Of a DNA stretch of 64,000 nt, positions 34,948 through 44,125 are shown piece after piece. Numbering within the stretch: the stretch's first letter is position 1; the number at the start of each line of letters is the position of its first letter. Both the position numbers and the translations under genes were made by a program. Source of the DNA: Verrucomicrobium sp. BvORR034 (GTDB taxonomy: Bacteria > Verrucomicrobiota > Verrucomicrobiia > Verrucomicrobiales > Verrucomicrobiaceae); assembly GCF_000739635.1 (NCBI RefSeq), contig NZ_BATQ01000082.1, positions 1-64,000 on the forward strand. Direction: 5' to 3'. The notes beneath the pieces were generated by a model. That model did no database searches. It was not told the DNA's origin and saw only the letters and a list, made by a program, of their open reading frames with translations.

Positions 34948-35742
34948 TCACTTCACCGCTTTGAGGGAGTTTTGCGCCGCTTTTTCAATCACTGCCGCCA
35001 CTTCTTTCGGCTTGGTGACGAAAGGTACATGGCTGGCTTCCACTTCCACGATCTCTGCACCGATGCGTGTGGCCTGCTTGCGCAGCAGCTTGGGGGCGAT
35101 GGCCTTGTCCTGAGTTGCAACGATGAACCAACTCGGCTTGGTGCGCCACGCAGCTTGCGTGAGTTTCGTTCCAAAGATCGCCATGTTGATGGGCACTTGC
35201 GAGTCGCGCAGGAAGGCGGCATCCGCATCCGAGGTGTCATTGGCGAAACCTAACTTGAACTTCTCCAGGTTCACGAAGCCAAAACCATCCGGCCCAGGCT
35301 CAATGACGAATTCCGGTGGAGCAGGGATTTCTACAAACTGATCGCCGGTGGACTCCCCAACATCCGGCGCGAGCGCGGACACATAGACCAGTCCAACCAC
35401 CTTCTCATCGACACCGGCTTCGGTGATCACCGTTCCACCGTAGGAATGACCGACAACGATGGTGGGGCCATCCTGGCGTGCAAGAATGCGTCGCAGGGCG
35501 GCGACGTCGTCCGCCAGGGAAGTGAGGGGATTTTGCACAATGGACACGCGATAGCCCTTGCGGGTGAGTTCGTCATACACACCTCTCCAGCCAGAGCCAT
35601 CGGCAAAGGCACCATGCACCAGCACCACGTTTTTGACCTGTGGCACCTTGGCCACGGGTTCTGCGGACGATATTGCCGCGAACGCGTGCATCATGGTGAA
35701 AGCGCCAACGGCTGATCGGAGGATTCTGCTCGTCATTTTCAT
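34948..35742 (-). CDS. Exported alpha/beta hydrolase
   Basis: A 264-residue alpha/beta-hydrolase with a signal peptide (about 1-27). It has VVLVHGAFADGSGW as the oxyanion-hole loop, nucleophile Ser in VGHSYGGTVI, and His in ASHVPFVTKP near the end. The family includes esterases, haloperoxidase-like enzymes and salicylate-esterase-like proteins; the substrate is unknown. It is divergent from an OhrR-like regulator with a strong operator between them, suggesting induction by organic peroxides or a related stress. Confidence 0.9.
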   Translation of the reverse strand: MKMTSRILRSAVGAFTMMHAFAAISSAEPVAKVPQVKNVVLVHGAFADGSGWRGVYDELTRKGYRVSIVQNPLTSLADDVAALRRILARQDGPTIVVGHSYGGTVITEAGVDEKVVGLVYVSALAPDVGESTGDQFVEIPAPPEFVIEPGPDGFGFVNLEKFKLGFANDTSDADAAFLRDSQVPINMAIFGTKLTQAAWRTKPSWFIVATQDKAIAPKLLRKQATRIGAEIVEVEASHVPFVTKPKEVAAVIEKAAQNSLKAVK

Positions 35743-35858
35743 GTCTTCTTTGTGGTTTGTGGTCGATTTTGAGGCTGTGATCCGGGACGCATTGTTCGGT
35801 GGTTGTGGCGTGCAGGATTGAGCATCGTTTTACCTGGGAACAATCCAGTGATTAACTT

Positions 35859-35879
35859 GTGCACGATTAAATCGTGCAC
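35859..35879. promoter_or_regulatory. OhrR/MarR-type operator
   Basis: GTGCACGATT and AATCGTGCAC are perfect 10-bp arms around a single A. The central GATTAAATC resembles known OhrR sites. It lies between the divergent hydrolase and OhrR-like genes, 86 bp before the regulator start. Confidence 0.8.
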
Positions 35880-35964
35880 GATATGTTGAGCATAAATCTT
35901 GATTCGTCAACCCGTCCAGATCAAATTTCCGACGAGAATTTAGATATCCGTTCGCCGCTCACCC

Positions 35965-36459
35965 ATGAAATCACGTAACCCCTCGACGAAGAAGCCAGGA
36001 GCAAACGACACTGACCTCGCAACAAATCTCGGAGATTTTTTGTGCTTTGCCGTTTACGCCTCAAACCTGGCGTTCAATCGCGTTTACAAACCCCTCTTTG
36101 CCGAGCTTGGACTCACCTACTCACAATATGCTGCGCTAGTCGCCCTCAAGGAAGAAGACGGCCCGACGGTCAGCCAGTTGGGGAAGAAGCTCTTTCTTGA
36201 ATCGAGCACCCTCACTCCTCTTCTGAAAAGAATGGAAGCATCTGGCTACGTCACCCGCCAGCGGAATCCCAGCGACGAACGCGAGGTGCGCATCACACTG
36301 ACGGATGCGGGGCACGGTGTCTTCGAAAAAGCCTTCTGCGGGCGCAACCGGGTGATTGCGGCCACAGGGTTGACCCCTGACGAATTTACCCGGTTGCAGA
36401 GGGATCTGGTCAAACTGCGCAATAATCTGCTGAAAGCCTCGCAAGCTGGCGATGCCTGA
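35965..36459 (+). CDS. OhrR-like MarR-family regulator
   Basis: A 164-residue MarR protein. The segment LGDFLCFAVYASNLAFNRVY, GLTYSQYAALVAL is close to OhrR, and C27 sits where OhrR carries its peroxide-reactive cysteine. The winged helix (SQLGKKLFLESSTLTPLLKR, ASGYVTRQRNPSDERE) is intact. OhrR represses organic hydroperoxide resistance genes until its cysteine is oxidised. No ohr gene is in the window; the divergent alpha/beta hydrolase is the probable target. Confidence 0.85.
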   Translation: MKSRNPSTKKPGANDTDLATNLGDFLCFAVYASNLAFNRVYKPLFAELGLTYSQYAALVALKEEDGPTVSQLGKKLFLESSTLTPLLKRMEASGYVTRQRNPSDEREVRITLTDAGHGVFEKAFCGRNRVIAATGLTPDEFTRLQRDLVKLRNNLLKASQAGDA

Positions 36460-37048
36460 GTTCTATTCGCAGACCATCTCATAAGCCGTCGATGGTGATC
36501 GACAGACAGGTGCAGCGGTGAACATTATACAATCGTCCGGCGCTGAAGCGCGACCTCGGTCTTCCCGGCGCGGGTGGGGGTCGGGATGCTGGCGGTGATC
36601 GGAGCTGGGGTGCTTCGGGGTTCCTATTTGTCTCCACCTTTTCCAGGGTGGCGGCTCGTGCCTCGCCATACCTTGGGCGCCTATGTCAGCCACCGTTGGC
36701 ATCAAATGCAGCTACGGGCGACCAGAAATCCGAAACCACGCGGCATGTCATTCTCATCCTGACGCGAAAGCGCGATCCTCTCTCTCTCCGGCAATGGTGC
36801 AACCCAGGCTCGCGGGCCATGGGCCGACGTTGTTCGCGGGGCTGTCGAAGTATATCGTCTTGAAACTCGTAGGCCGGAAGGAGTTCCGCTCAGGGGCGGT
36901 CGTGATGCGGTATGAGCCGAGAAGGCAGCCATCGAGAATGGAATTTCTGGCGATGGAGGGGAAGTGGGCTGAGGCCCTGCTTCTTTCCAATCTCCTCGGT
37001 GATCTGTTTTTCGCTGCGTTCAGTGAGGTTGACGTGCCCACGTCTTGG
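36460..37048. other. Gene-free stretch
   Basis: Several overlapping open frames on both strands have no start signals or family features. The composition is G+C-rich with short palindromic runs (for example TCCGGCGCTGAAGCGCG around 36537). I see no repeat elsewhere in the window, and no RNA gene. Confidence 0.4.
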
Positions 37049-37930
37049 TTACGGCCGAGAGCGATCGGCATGTAGGATCTCTTCCATTGCCGTCGGGTCG
37101 AACATGGAGAACGTTGTTCTCAGCCCGAAAAGTGGCTTTGCCTGACCGCCGGTAACGATGCCAACCAAGTGCCCTTTGCTGCTGACCACGGGCGCGCCGC
37201 TCATCCCTCCACGTCCCACGAGCGTGGACTCATAGATCCAGCGCAATGAGCCGTTGTCGAGAACGCGGACATTCGTGATCTTCCCGGCAGTGCGGAAATC
37301 ACCGTTCCCGAACGAGGTTCTGATCAGATCGTTGAGGTCATATTTGCCACTCGCGTTCAGTCGTGTGAGGCGTATGCCGCTGTTCAGCCCACTTGCTCCG
37401 CTGAATACGGCTTCTCCCTCTGCGAGCGGAGACTGCTGTGCGCTGAACCGTGCCGAAGGCCGGTATCCGAATTTCACAATGGCAAGATCCGCCGAGCTAT
37501 CGTGCCACACGACTCTGCCAGGGTATTCGACGACCCGGAGTGGGTTCGCTGAGGAGACTGAATTCGAGAGGCGAAAATCGCCCTTCTCCACCACATGCCA
37601 CGCCGTCAGGTAATATCCATCCTCGCTAATCGGTGCCGCCCTTCCCACGGGCAGTATCCCCCCTTTGACCGTTATCAAACCGACCTTGTTCTTGAAGAAT
37701 CCGTCGATACTTTCACCGGCAATCGGCCGGTCTCCGTATTGGGATACACTCGCCGCCTGGAGAGCTCTCACCTGCGGATTGTCATCACGCCGGTTGCTGA
37801 ACCCGCTAGCGCTACAGCCAACAAGAGCCGACAACGAAAACAACCATAGCGCGACTCGAAGCGAACTGCTCGCTTTCGGCGCTGCTGCTCTACGCCGTGA
37901 GAAGATGGGGTTCTTGTCGCGAGTGCTCAC
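37049..37930 (-). CDS. Trypsin-like serine protease lipoprotein
   Basis: A 293-residue protein. A basic N-terminal segment and hydrophobic stretch end in a lipobox (LSALVGC, Cys39), so it is likely a membrane-anchored lipoprotein. The trypsin fold is complete: His112 in TAWHVV, Asp148 in SADLAIVKF and Ser244 in GRGGMSGAPVV. A DegP-like PDZ domain is absent. The N-terminus could start later (the Met at 37930 gives a long basic lead). The likely role is envelope proteolysis or stress signalling. Confidence 0.85.
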   Translation of the reverse strand: MSTRDKNPIFSRRRAAAPKASSSLRVALWLFSLSALVGCSASGFSNRRDDNPQVRALQAASVSQYGDRPIAGESIDGFFKNKVGLITVKGGILPVGRAAPISEDGYYLTAWHVVEKGDFRLSNSVSSANPLRVVEYPGRVVWHDSSADLAIVKFGYRPSARFSAQQSPLAEGEAVFSGASGLNSGIRLTRLNASGKYDLNDLIRTSFGNGDFRTAGKITNVRVLDNGSLRWIYESTLVGRGGMSGAPVVSSKGHLVGIVTGGQAKPLFGLRTTFSMFDPTAMEEILHADRSRP

Positions 37931-38325
37931 TCACTCAACTATAAATGGGTGACTGTGAGAGCTCAACACTCTGTGTCCAGCAAGGGGCCGCAGGTGTGTC
38001 CACGGAATAATGGCGGTGCGGGCGAGCGCACTTTACGAACCTCCTACGGGATTAATCTGGTTTTGGGCCTGCTGGGATCGTTTCTTACGTTTCAGGTCTC
38101 TAGAGCAGAATGATCAAACGAGTCGGCACGCAACGCCTCTGAATCTGTTTTGTGTAAGGATTTCTGGCCAGTTCAAGCTTTGCAAAAAATCAGTCGGCGA
38201 CACCTCGCCGCCCGTAGGGACTGGAGCATCGACAGAGCCAGAATAGTTTGGGGGCAAGATGGATCAAATGGGTGGCGACCAGTGGCACATCCTTTTGAAA
38301 ATGCCTTGACGCCATCCAGATGGAA
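37931..38325. other. Gene-free stretch containing a deletion copy of the 57.5-58.2 kb region
   Basis: Bases 38007-38073 match 57543-57605 and bases 38090-38180 match about 58102-58192. The roughly 490 bases between those matches at 57.6-58.1 kb are absent here. No gene is evident. Confidence 0.6.
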
Positions 38326-38781
38326 GTGTATATGCACACCATGTCCCAACAATTGGATATGTCGTCTGTGGCGAATTGTGTCTGTTTCAACTTGAGTCGG
38401 GTGACACGGGTGGCGAGCCAATTCTTTGACGCTGAGATGCGGCGGCACGGCATCCGCACGACGCAGGGGGCGATTTTGCAGGCATTGAATGCCAAGGAAA
38501 ATTGGAGCATGGCGGAATTGAGCAGTTGGCTTGGAATGGACCGGACTACCTTGGTGAGAAATCTCCGGCCATTGCAACGGGACGGTTGGGTGGAGATTGT
38601 GGGTGGTGGGCGGGGCAGCCGGGTGGAACTCCTCATTACAGCGAAAGGCCGGGAAAAAATCAAAGAGGTCATGCCAGCCTGGCGCTCAGCCCAAAAGGCT
38701 GCCGTCAAAACCTTGGGTGAACAGCGGTGGTCCGCCATCCTGTCCGATCTTGAAACGGCGGCGCAGGCCCTCAGCAAGTAG
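38320..38781 (+). CDS. MarR-family transcriptional regulator
   Basis: A 153-residue MarR protein: a helical dimer region (NCVCFNLSRVTRVASQFFDA), winged helix (WSMAELSSWLGMDRTTLVRN, RDGWVEIVGGGRGSRVELLI) and C-terminal dimer helices. Three candidate starts (38320, 38332, 38341) exist; the operator-like palindrome lies across the first two, so 38341 may be the true start. It is followed by an SDR and an RND efflux pair, with a copy of the same palindrome in front of them. This suggests it represses itself and the pump. Confidence 0.85.
   Translation: MEVYMHTMSQQLDMSSVANCVCFNLSRVTRVASQFFDAEMRRHGIRTTQGAILQALNAKENWSMAELSSWLGMDRTTLVRNLRPLQRDGWVEIVGGGRGSRVELLITAKGREKIKEVMPAWRSAQKAAVKTLGEQRWSAILSDLETAAQALSK
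38326..38338. promoter_or_regulatory. MarR operator at the regulator start
   Basis: GTGTATATGCACA is a near-perfect palindrome (TGTG-N-ATAT-N-CACA). Its exact reverse complement occurs at 38824-38836, before the SDR/efflux genes. Confidence 0.65.
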
Positions 38782-38823
38782 TTTTCAAGCCTCGAATATT
38801 TAAAGCGATGAGTCGCTTCAACA

Positions 38824-38836
38824 TGTGCATATACAC
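38824..38836. promoter_or_regulatory. MarR operator before the SDR/efflux genes
   Basis: TGTGCATATACAC is the reverse complement of the site at 38326-38338. It ends 6 bases before the SDR start codon, where a bound repressor would block translation or transcription. Confidence 0.65.
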
Positions 38837-38842
38837 ACTACT

Positions 38843-39643
38843 ATGAAAAACACCGACCGACCGACACCCGAAAAATCATGGGTTCTAATTACCGGTGCAT
38901 CGAGTGGCTTCGGCGAGGAGTTTGCCCGCCAATATGCCACGAAAGGCCATTCGTTGGTCTTGGTAGCCCGACGGCTGGATAGGCTTCAAAGTCTCGCAGA
39001 AGCGCTAGGTCGGCAATATCGCGTTGAGGTCATTGTGGAGCAGGTGGACCTCTCAGATATTGCGGCGGTCAGCCAGTTACACCAGCGGCTTCGCGAGCGG
39101 GACATCGCGATCGATATTCTTATCAACAATGCCGGACACGGACTACAAGGTCCGTTTTTGGGGGCTCAGTTGGACGCGGCGTTGGCAATGGTGCAGTTGG
39201 ATGTTGCAAGTCTGACAGCCGTCACGCACGTCTTTGCTCAAGACATGCGGGCTCGGGGAAGCGGGAGAATTCTGCTGGTGGCCAGCCTGTTGGCTTATCA
39301 GGGCGTGCAGAATTTCGCCGTCTATTCAGCCGCCAAAGCTTATGTATTACGTTTGGGTGAAGCGCTGCATCGCGAACTCAAACGCGATGGAGTCACCGTC
39401 TCGGTGCTCTGTCCCGGTATGTCGGACACAGGATTCGCACAGGCGGCTGAAATGAAGATCACGCCCACGTTGCGTCTTTTGATGATGCAGCCGTCAGCCG
39501 TGGTGCGCTCCGGGATCCGCGCGCTTGCCGCGGGACGCATGAGTGTGGTGCCGGGTTTGTCCAACAAGGCCATGGTGCTCTTTACCTGGGCCACGCCACG
39601 CTGGTTGCACCAGCGTTTTTTGTCCTACGCCATGAATGCGTGA
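38843..39643 (+). CDS. Short-chain dehydrogenase/reductase
   Basis: A 266-residue SDR with VLITGASSGFGEEFARQ (cofactor loop), NNAGHG, catalytic Ser in LLVASLLAYQG and YSAAKAYVLRLGEAL (Tyr-x3-Lys). Gly-Phe-Gly replaces the usual Gly-Ile-Gly. The ATG at 38843 follows the operator. It shares a run with an RND adaptor and pump whose adaptor frame begins 14 bases after its end. It may modify the pump substrate or a signal molecule. Confidence 0.9.
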   Translation: MKNTDRPTPEKSWVLITGASSGFGEEFARQYATKGHSLVLVARRLDRLQSLAEALGRQYRVEVIVEQVDLSDIAAVSQLHQRLRERDIAIDILINNAGHGLQGPFLGAQLDAALAMVQLDVASLTAVTHVFAQDMRARGSGRILLVASLLAYQGVQNFAVYSAAKAYVLRLGEALHRELKRDGVTVSVLCPGMSDTGFAQAAEMKITPTLRLLMMQPSAVVRSGIRALAAGRMSVVPGLSNKAMVLFTWATPRWLHQRFLSYAMNA

Positions 39644-39656
39644 ACCGCGAAAATTT

Positions 39657-40811
39657 ATGAAGAACACACTAATCGGGCTGACGCCTCTTACAAAGTTTAC
39701 GCCCGCAGTCTCATGGGTGACCATTGGTCTTCCTGCGGGAGTGCTGACGATGGCCTTGATGGTCGCTGGCTGCTCCAAGCCAGCCGCAAAAGATCCCCGT
39801 CTGCAGTCTCCGACCGTGGAGGTCTTTAAGGTTGAAGCCGCTGGATCGAAAAGCAATACCTTCACCGGGGTCGTGGAAGCCCGGGTGCAAAGCGATTTGG
39901 GTTTTCGGGTCGGAGGGAAAATCCTGGCGCGATCCGTGGATGTAGGACAGCGCGTTCGCAAAGGCCAGATTCTGATGCGGCTGGATGCCGTGGACCTGGA
40001 ACTCGCATTGGCCGCGCAACAAGCAAACGTCGAGGCGGCCCGGGCCAGATACACGCAAGCCAAGGCGGATGAAACGCGGTATGCCGCGCTGGTCAAATCC
40101 AATGCGGTATCGCATCAGGAGTATGATAACGCCCGGGCGATGCTGGAGAGCACCAAAGCACAGTTGGAAGCGGCGGAAGCTCAGGCTAGGGTCAGCAATA
40201 ACTCCAGCGAGTATGCCGTGTTATCTGCCGATGCCGATGGGGTGATTGTTCGCACACTAAGCGAACCAGGTCAGGTCGTGTCTGCCGGGCAAACGGTGAT
40301 CCAGTTGGCGCATGATGGCCCGCGGGAAGCCTTGATCAACCTGCCGGAGGGCGTGAGGCCGGATATAGGTGCGACCGCCCCGGCGCGGCTGTATGGGCAG
40401 GATAAAACCTATCAAGCCAAGTTGCGCCAGCTTTCCGAAGCGGCTGATCCGGCAAGCCGAACTTTTGAGGCCCGCTACGTGCTCGAAGGTGATGCCGCTT
40501 CGACGCCACTCGGCTCGACCGTCACCGTCACCGTCACATTACTCACCGAAAACACCGCTGGCAATGAGTCTGTCCGCGTTCCCATCGGAGCGGTGCATGA
40601 TCGGGGAACAGGGCCGGGCGTCTGGATCGTGGACGACAAATCGGAAGTGAAGTTCCGCGCCGTGGACATTGCCTCAATCGGACAGGAAGAGGCCGTCGTG
40701 TCGCGCGGAGTTGAACTCGGGGAAAAGTTGGTGGCGTTGGGGGCGCATCTTCTGCACGACGGACAAGTCGTTAACCCAGCAAAAGAGGAGAAGGCATATG
40801 GGAAGTTTTAA
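39657..40811 (+). CDS. RND efflux periplasmic adaptor lipoprotein
   Basis: A 384-residue HlyD-like adaptor. The lipobox (MVAGC) lies at the end of the signal. The order of barrel-sandwich half, coiled-coil hairpin (long Ala/Gln-rich helices with LEAAEAQARV) and second half is standard: FTGVVEARVQSDLGFRVGGK, VLSADADGVIVRTLSEPGQV, then the beta-barrel and membrane-proximal parts. It couples an inner-membrane RND pump to an outer-membrane channel; none is encoded here. It overlaps the pump gene by 14 bases. Confidence 0.9.
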   Translation: MKNTLIGLTPLTKFTPAVSWVTIGLPAGVLTMALMVAGCSKPAAKDPRLQSPTVEVFKVEAAGSKSNTFTGVVEARVQSDLGFRVGGKILARSVDVGQRVRKGQILMRLDAVDLELALAAQQANVEAARARYTQAKADETRYAALVKSNAVSHQEYDNARAMLESTKAQLEAAEAQARVSNNSSEYAVLSADADGVIVRTLSEPGQVVSAGQTVIQLAHDGPREALINLPEGVRPDIGATAPARLYGQDKTYQAKLRQLSEAADPASRTFEARYVLEGDAASTPLGSTVTVTVTLLTENTAGNESVRVPIGAVHDRGTGPGVWIVDDKSEVKFRAVDIASIGQEEAVVSRGVELGEKLVALGAHLLHDGQVVNPAKEEKAYGKF

Positions 40812-43800
40812 TCTCTCCGCACTGGCAGTGCGGGAACGCGCCATCACCCTGTTCTTCATCTTTGCTTCAGCATTCGCTGGCATCTATGCCTATTTTCAGT
40901 TGGGGAGGGCGGAAGATCCCTCCTTCACGGTAAAAGTTCTCACGGTTACCGCCGTGTGGCCCGGAGCCACCGCGCAGGAAATGCAGGATCTCGTGGCGGA
41001 GCCGTTGGAGAAAAGGCTCCAGGAACTTCGTTGGTATGATAGGGTGGAAACCACCACGCGACCGGGACTGGCGTTGATGACGCTGCAACTGATTGACAAA
41101 ACGCCGCCCAAGGAAGTGGCCGATCAGTTTTATCAGGCGAGAAAAAAACTGGGGGACGAGGTGCGCAAATTGCCGCAAGGCGCGATCGGGCCTTTCGTCA
41201 ACGATGAGTATTCGGACGTTTCCTTCGCACTCTACTCGGTGGAGGCTCCCGGTTTTCCCCTTCGAAAACTCACCCGCGTAGCTGAAGATCTCCGGCAGCG
41301 ATTTCTGCATGTGCCAGGAGTCAAGAAGGTGGACATCGTGGGCGAACAACAAGAGAGGATATTCGTCGAGTTTTCTTATCGGCGACTGACAACCCTTGGC
41401 ATCTCGCCAGCGGACATCTTTTCTGCTCTCACGCGGCAAAATGCGGTGACCCCTGCAGGATCGGTTGATACGGATGGCGCACAGGTGTTCGTCCGCCTCG
41501 ACGGGGCTTACACCGACATTGATACAATCCGCAATACCCCGATTGTGGCCGGACAGCAAAGCTTCAAGCTATCGGATATCGCGAATGTCACGAGAGGTTA
41601 CGAAGATCCGGCGACCTTTGTCATCCGTCACAATGGAGAATCCTCCCTGTTGTTGAGTGTCGTGATGAAAGAAGGCTGGAACGGGCTGGACCTGGGCAAG
41701 GCCTTGCAGGAGGAAAGCGCCCGAATTTCCTCCAGCCTGCCGTTGGGGGTTAGCCTGAAAAAAATCACCGATCAGGCCATCAACATCAGTTCGGCGGTGA
41801 ACGAATTCATGGTCAAGTTCGCCATGGCCGTCGCCGTGGTGATGCTGGTCAGCTTGCTGAGTTTGGGTTGGAGAGTTGGCATGGTCGTGGTGGCGGCAAT
41901 CCCGCTGACCTTGGGCACGGTGTTTGTGATCATGATGATCACGGATCGGGCTTTTGATCGAATCACACTGGGCGCGCTCATTATCTCGCTCGGACTCTTG
42001 GTGGACGATGCCATCATCGCCATCGAATCCATGGTGGTAAAGATGGAAGAGGGAATGGATCGCATCCAGGCTGCGGCTTATGCCTGGAGCCACACCGCGG
42101 GTCCAATGCTTGCCGGGACTCTGGTAACCGTCGTCGGCTTTCTGCCGGTTGGCTTTGCCCGTTCAACTGCGGGAGAATATGCCGGAAACGTCTTCTGGAT
42201 TGTTGGATTCTCTCTCATTGTTTCATGGGTCGTAGCGGTGGTCTTCACTCCTTATATGGGGGTGAAACTTCTCCCTGACATCAAGCCCATCGAAGGTGGC
42301 CACGCCGGGATCTATTCCACTCCCGGATACCAGCGTCTCCGCCGTTTCGTCACCTGGTGCGTGAGGCGAAAATATCTCGTCGCAGGAGTTACTGTGGCTG
42401 CGTTCCTGATGGCGGGTGGGGGGATGGCCGTGGTGAAGAAGCAGTTTTTCCCAAACTCTGACCGCCCGGAATTGTTGGTCGAGGTTCAGCTTCCATTGGG
42501 AACCAGTATCGAGACGACCAGCGCAGCGGCCAGGAAGATCGAACTTTGGCTGTCGGAACAACCCGAATCAGAAATCGTGACCTCCTATATCGGAGCGGGC
42601 GCACCACGTTTTTTCTTTTCCTACAATCCGGAACTGCCCGATCCCTCCTTTGCAAAGATCGTGGTGTTGACCAAGAGTGCGGAGGCAAGAGATCAGCTCA
42701 AATTGCGTCTCCGCCAAGCTGCCACCGATGGCTTGGCATCGGAAGCCAGGATTCGCGCGACGCAGTTGGTTTTTGGACCCTATTCTCCGTTTCCCGTTGC
42801 TTTTCGGGTCATGGGACCTGATGCGGCAAGGCTGAGGGAAATTGGCAGCAGCGTAGAAGAGATCATGCGCCATGATCCAGACATGCGTACGGTGAATGTG
42901 GACTGGGGGCAACGCTCTCCCACCTTGCACTTCGTTTTGGATCAAGAGCGATTGCAGCTTATTGGATTGTCACCTGCTGAAGCAGCCCAGCAGTTGCAGT
43001 TTCTTCTCAACGGTCAGACGATCACCCAGGTTCGAGAGAATATTCGTGCGGTCAGTCTGGTGGTGAGAAGTGCTGGGTCGGAGCGGCTGGATTCTGCCAG
43101 CCTGGAAGATTTCGCCCTCACGAACCGGAACGGAAAACCGATCCCTTTGAGCCAGATCGGGCGGGTCGAAATTCAACCGGAAGATCCACTCATCAAACGG
43201 CGCGACCGGATTCCCACCATCACTGTGAGAGGTGACAATGTGGAAGGCTCCCAACCACCGGATGTCTCCTCCCGAATTTGGGGAAAGCTTTCGGCGCTCC
43301 GAGCATCGCTCCCGGAAAACTATCGTATCGAGATGGCGGGCTCGATCGAGGAAGCATCGAAAGCCAACTCAGCGCTGGCTCCACTTTTCCCCGTTATGAT
43401 CCTGTTTATGCTGGCCATCATCATCATCCAGGTGCGCTCATTCTCAGCCATGTGGATGGTCATGCTCACCGGGCCGCTTGGACTCATCGGGGCGGTTCCC
43501 GCGCTGCTGATTTTTCAGCAACCATTCGGATTTAACGCCATCCTTGGTCTGATCGGTCTTTCTGGAATATTGATGCGGAACACTCTCATTTTGATCGGTC
43601 AGATTCATACCAATCAAGGAGATGGTCTGGACCTTCATCATGCGATTATCGAGGCCACCGTCCAGCGGTCACGACCGGTCATTCTGACAGCACTGGCTGC
43701 CGTGCTGGCCTTTATTCCGCTCACCCATTCTGTGTTTTGGGGCTCCATGGCTTATGTGTTGATCGGAGGGACCGCTGTCGGCACAGTGTTGACACTCGCT

Positions 43801-43869
43801 TTCCTCCCCGCTCTTTATGCCATCTGGTTTCAGGTCCGCAGGGAGAAGGCTGCCCCAACTGCAACCTAA
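40798..43869 (+). CDS. RND-family efflux transporter, inner-membrane permease
   Basis: A 1023-residue AcrB/MexB-type pump. The ATG at 40798 is preceded by GAGGAG (40785-40790). The twelve-helix pattern is split by two large periplasmic loops. TM4 carries the proton-relay acids (LGLLVDDAIIAIESM), and the loops carry AEDPSF and PEDPLI segments typical of RND pumps. It exports drugs, dyes, metabolites or detergents using the proton gradient. With the MarR regulator and adaptor it forms a likely stress-inducible pump; the substrate is unknown. Confidence 0.95.
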   Translation: MGSFNLSALAVRERAITLFFIFASAFAGIYAYFQLGRAEDPSFTVKVLTVTAVWPGATAQEMQDLVAEPLEKRLQELRWYDRVETTTRPGLALMTLQLIDKTPPKEVADQFYQARKKLGDEVRKLPQGAIGPFVNDEYSDVSFALYSVEAPGFPLRKLTRVAEDLRQRFLHVPGVKKVDIVGEQQERIFVEFSYRRLTTLGISPADIFSALTRQNAVTPAGSVDTDGAQVFVRLDGAYTDIDTIRNTPIVAGQQSFKLSDIANVTRGYEDPATFVIRHNGESSLLLSVVMKEGWNGLDLGKALQEESARISSSLPLGVSLKKITDQAINISSAVNEFMVKFAMAVAVVMLVSLLSLGWRVGMVVVAAIPLTLGTVFVIMMITDRAFDRITLGALIISLGLLVDDAIIAIESMVVKMEEGMDRIQAAAYAWSHTAGPMLAGTLVTVVGFLPVGFARSTAGEYAGNVFWIVGFSLIVSWVVAVVFTPYMGVKLLPDIKPIEGGHAGIYSTPGYQRLRRFVTWCVRRKYLVAGVTVAAFLMAGGGMAVVKKQFFPNSDRPELLVEVQLPLGTSIETTSAAARKIELWLSEQPESEIVTSYIGAGAPRFFFSYNPELPDPSFAKIVVLTKSAEARDQLKLRLRQAATDGLASEARIRATQLVFGPYSPFPVAFRVMGPDAARLREIGSSVEEIMRHDPDMRTVNVDWGQRSPTLHFVLDQERLQLIGLSPAEAAQQLQFLLNGQTITQVRENIRAVSLVVRSAGSERLDSASLEDFALTNRNGKPIPLSQIGRVEIQPEDPLIKRRDRIPTITVRGDNVEGSQPPDVSSRIWGKLSALRASLPENYRIEMAGSIEEASKANSALAPLFPVMILFMLAIIIIQVRSFSAMWMVMLTGPLGLIGAVPALLIFQQPFGFNAILGLIGLSGILMRNTLILIGQIHTNQGDGLDLHHAIIEATVQRSRPVILTALAAVLAFIPLTHSVFWGSMAYVLIGGTAVGTVLTLAFLPALYAIWFQVRREKAAPTAT

Positions 43870-44125
43870 ACGGAAGAACGCAAAGCGGCTGTTCCACAGC
43901 ACATGCTGATCCTTGTATGAGACAGGCACACGGGGACATCTTCCCCGGCTCATTCATTGTTAGAGACTCTTCTCACGTCGACGATCAGCGCACTAATCTT
44001 CCTCCCATATGGGAGCATATGGGGAAAGGGGAGAGATTCGACCCCTCGGTAGCTCTTGGTTAGTCGCCCAAGTTTTCGAGTCGTGCACCTCAAACCGGGC
44101 TGAGTCATCCGCCTGCCAAGGGAGA
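43870..44125. other. Intergenic stretch, no gene
   Basis: A short space between convergent blocks. It contains a small hairpin (GGGGACATCTTCCCC, about 43931-43945) that may end transcription from the pump gene, but there is no T-run. Confidence 0.4.

Noticed and set aside
40867-41559. Minus-strand frame inside the RND pump gene
   Set aside because: It is a shadow of the pump gene, which has full RND motifs and an RBS.
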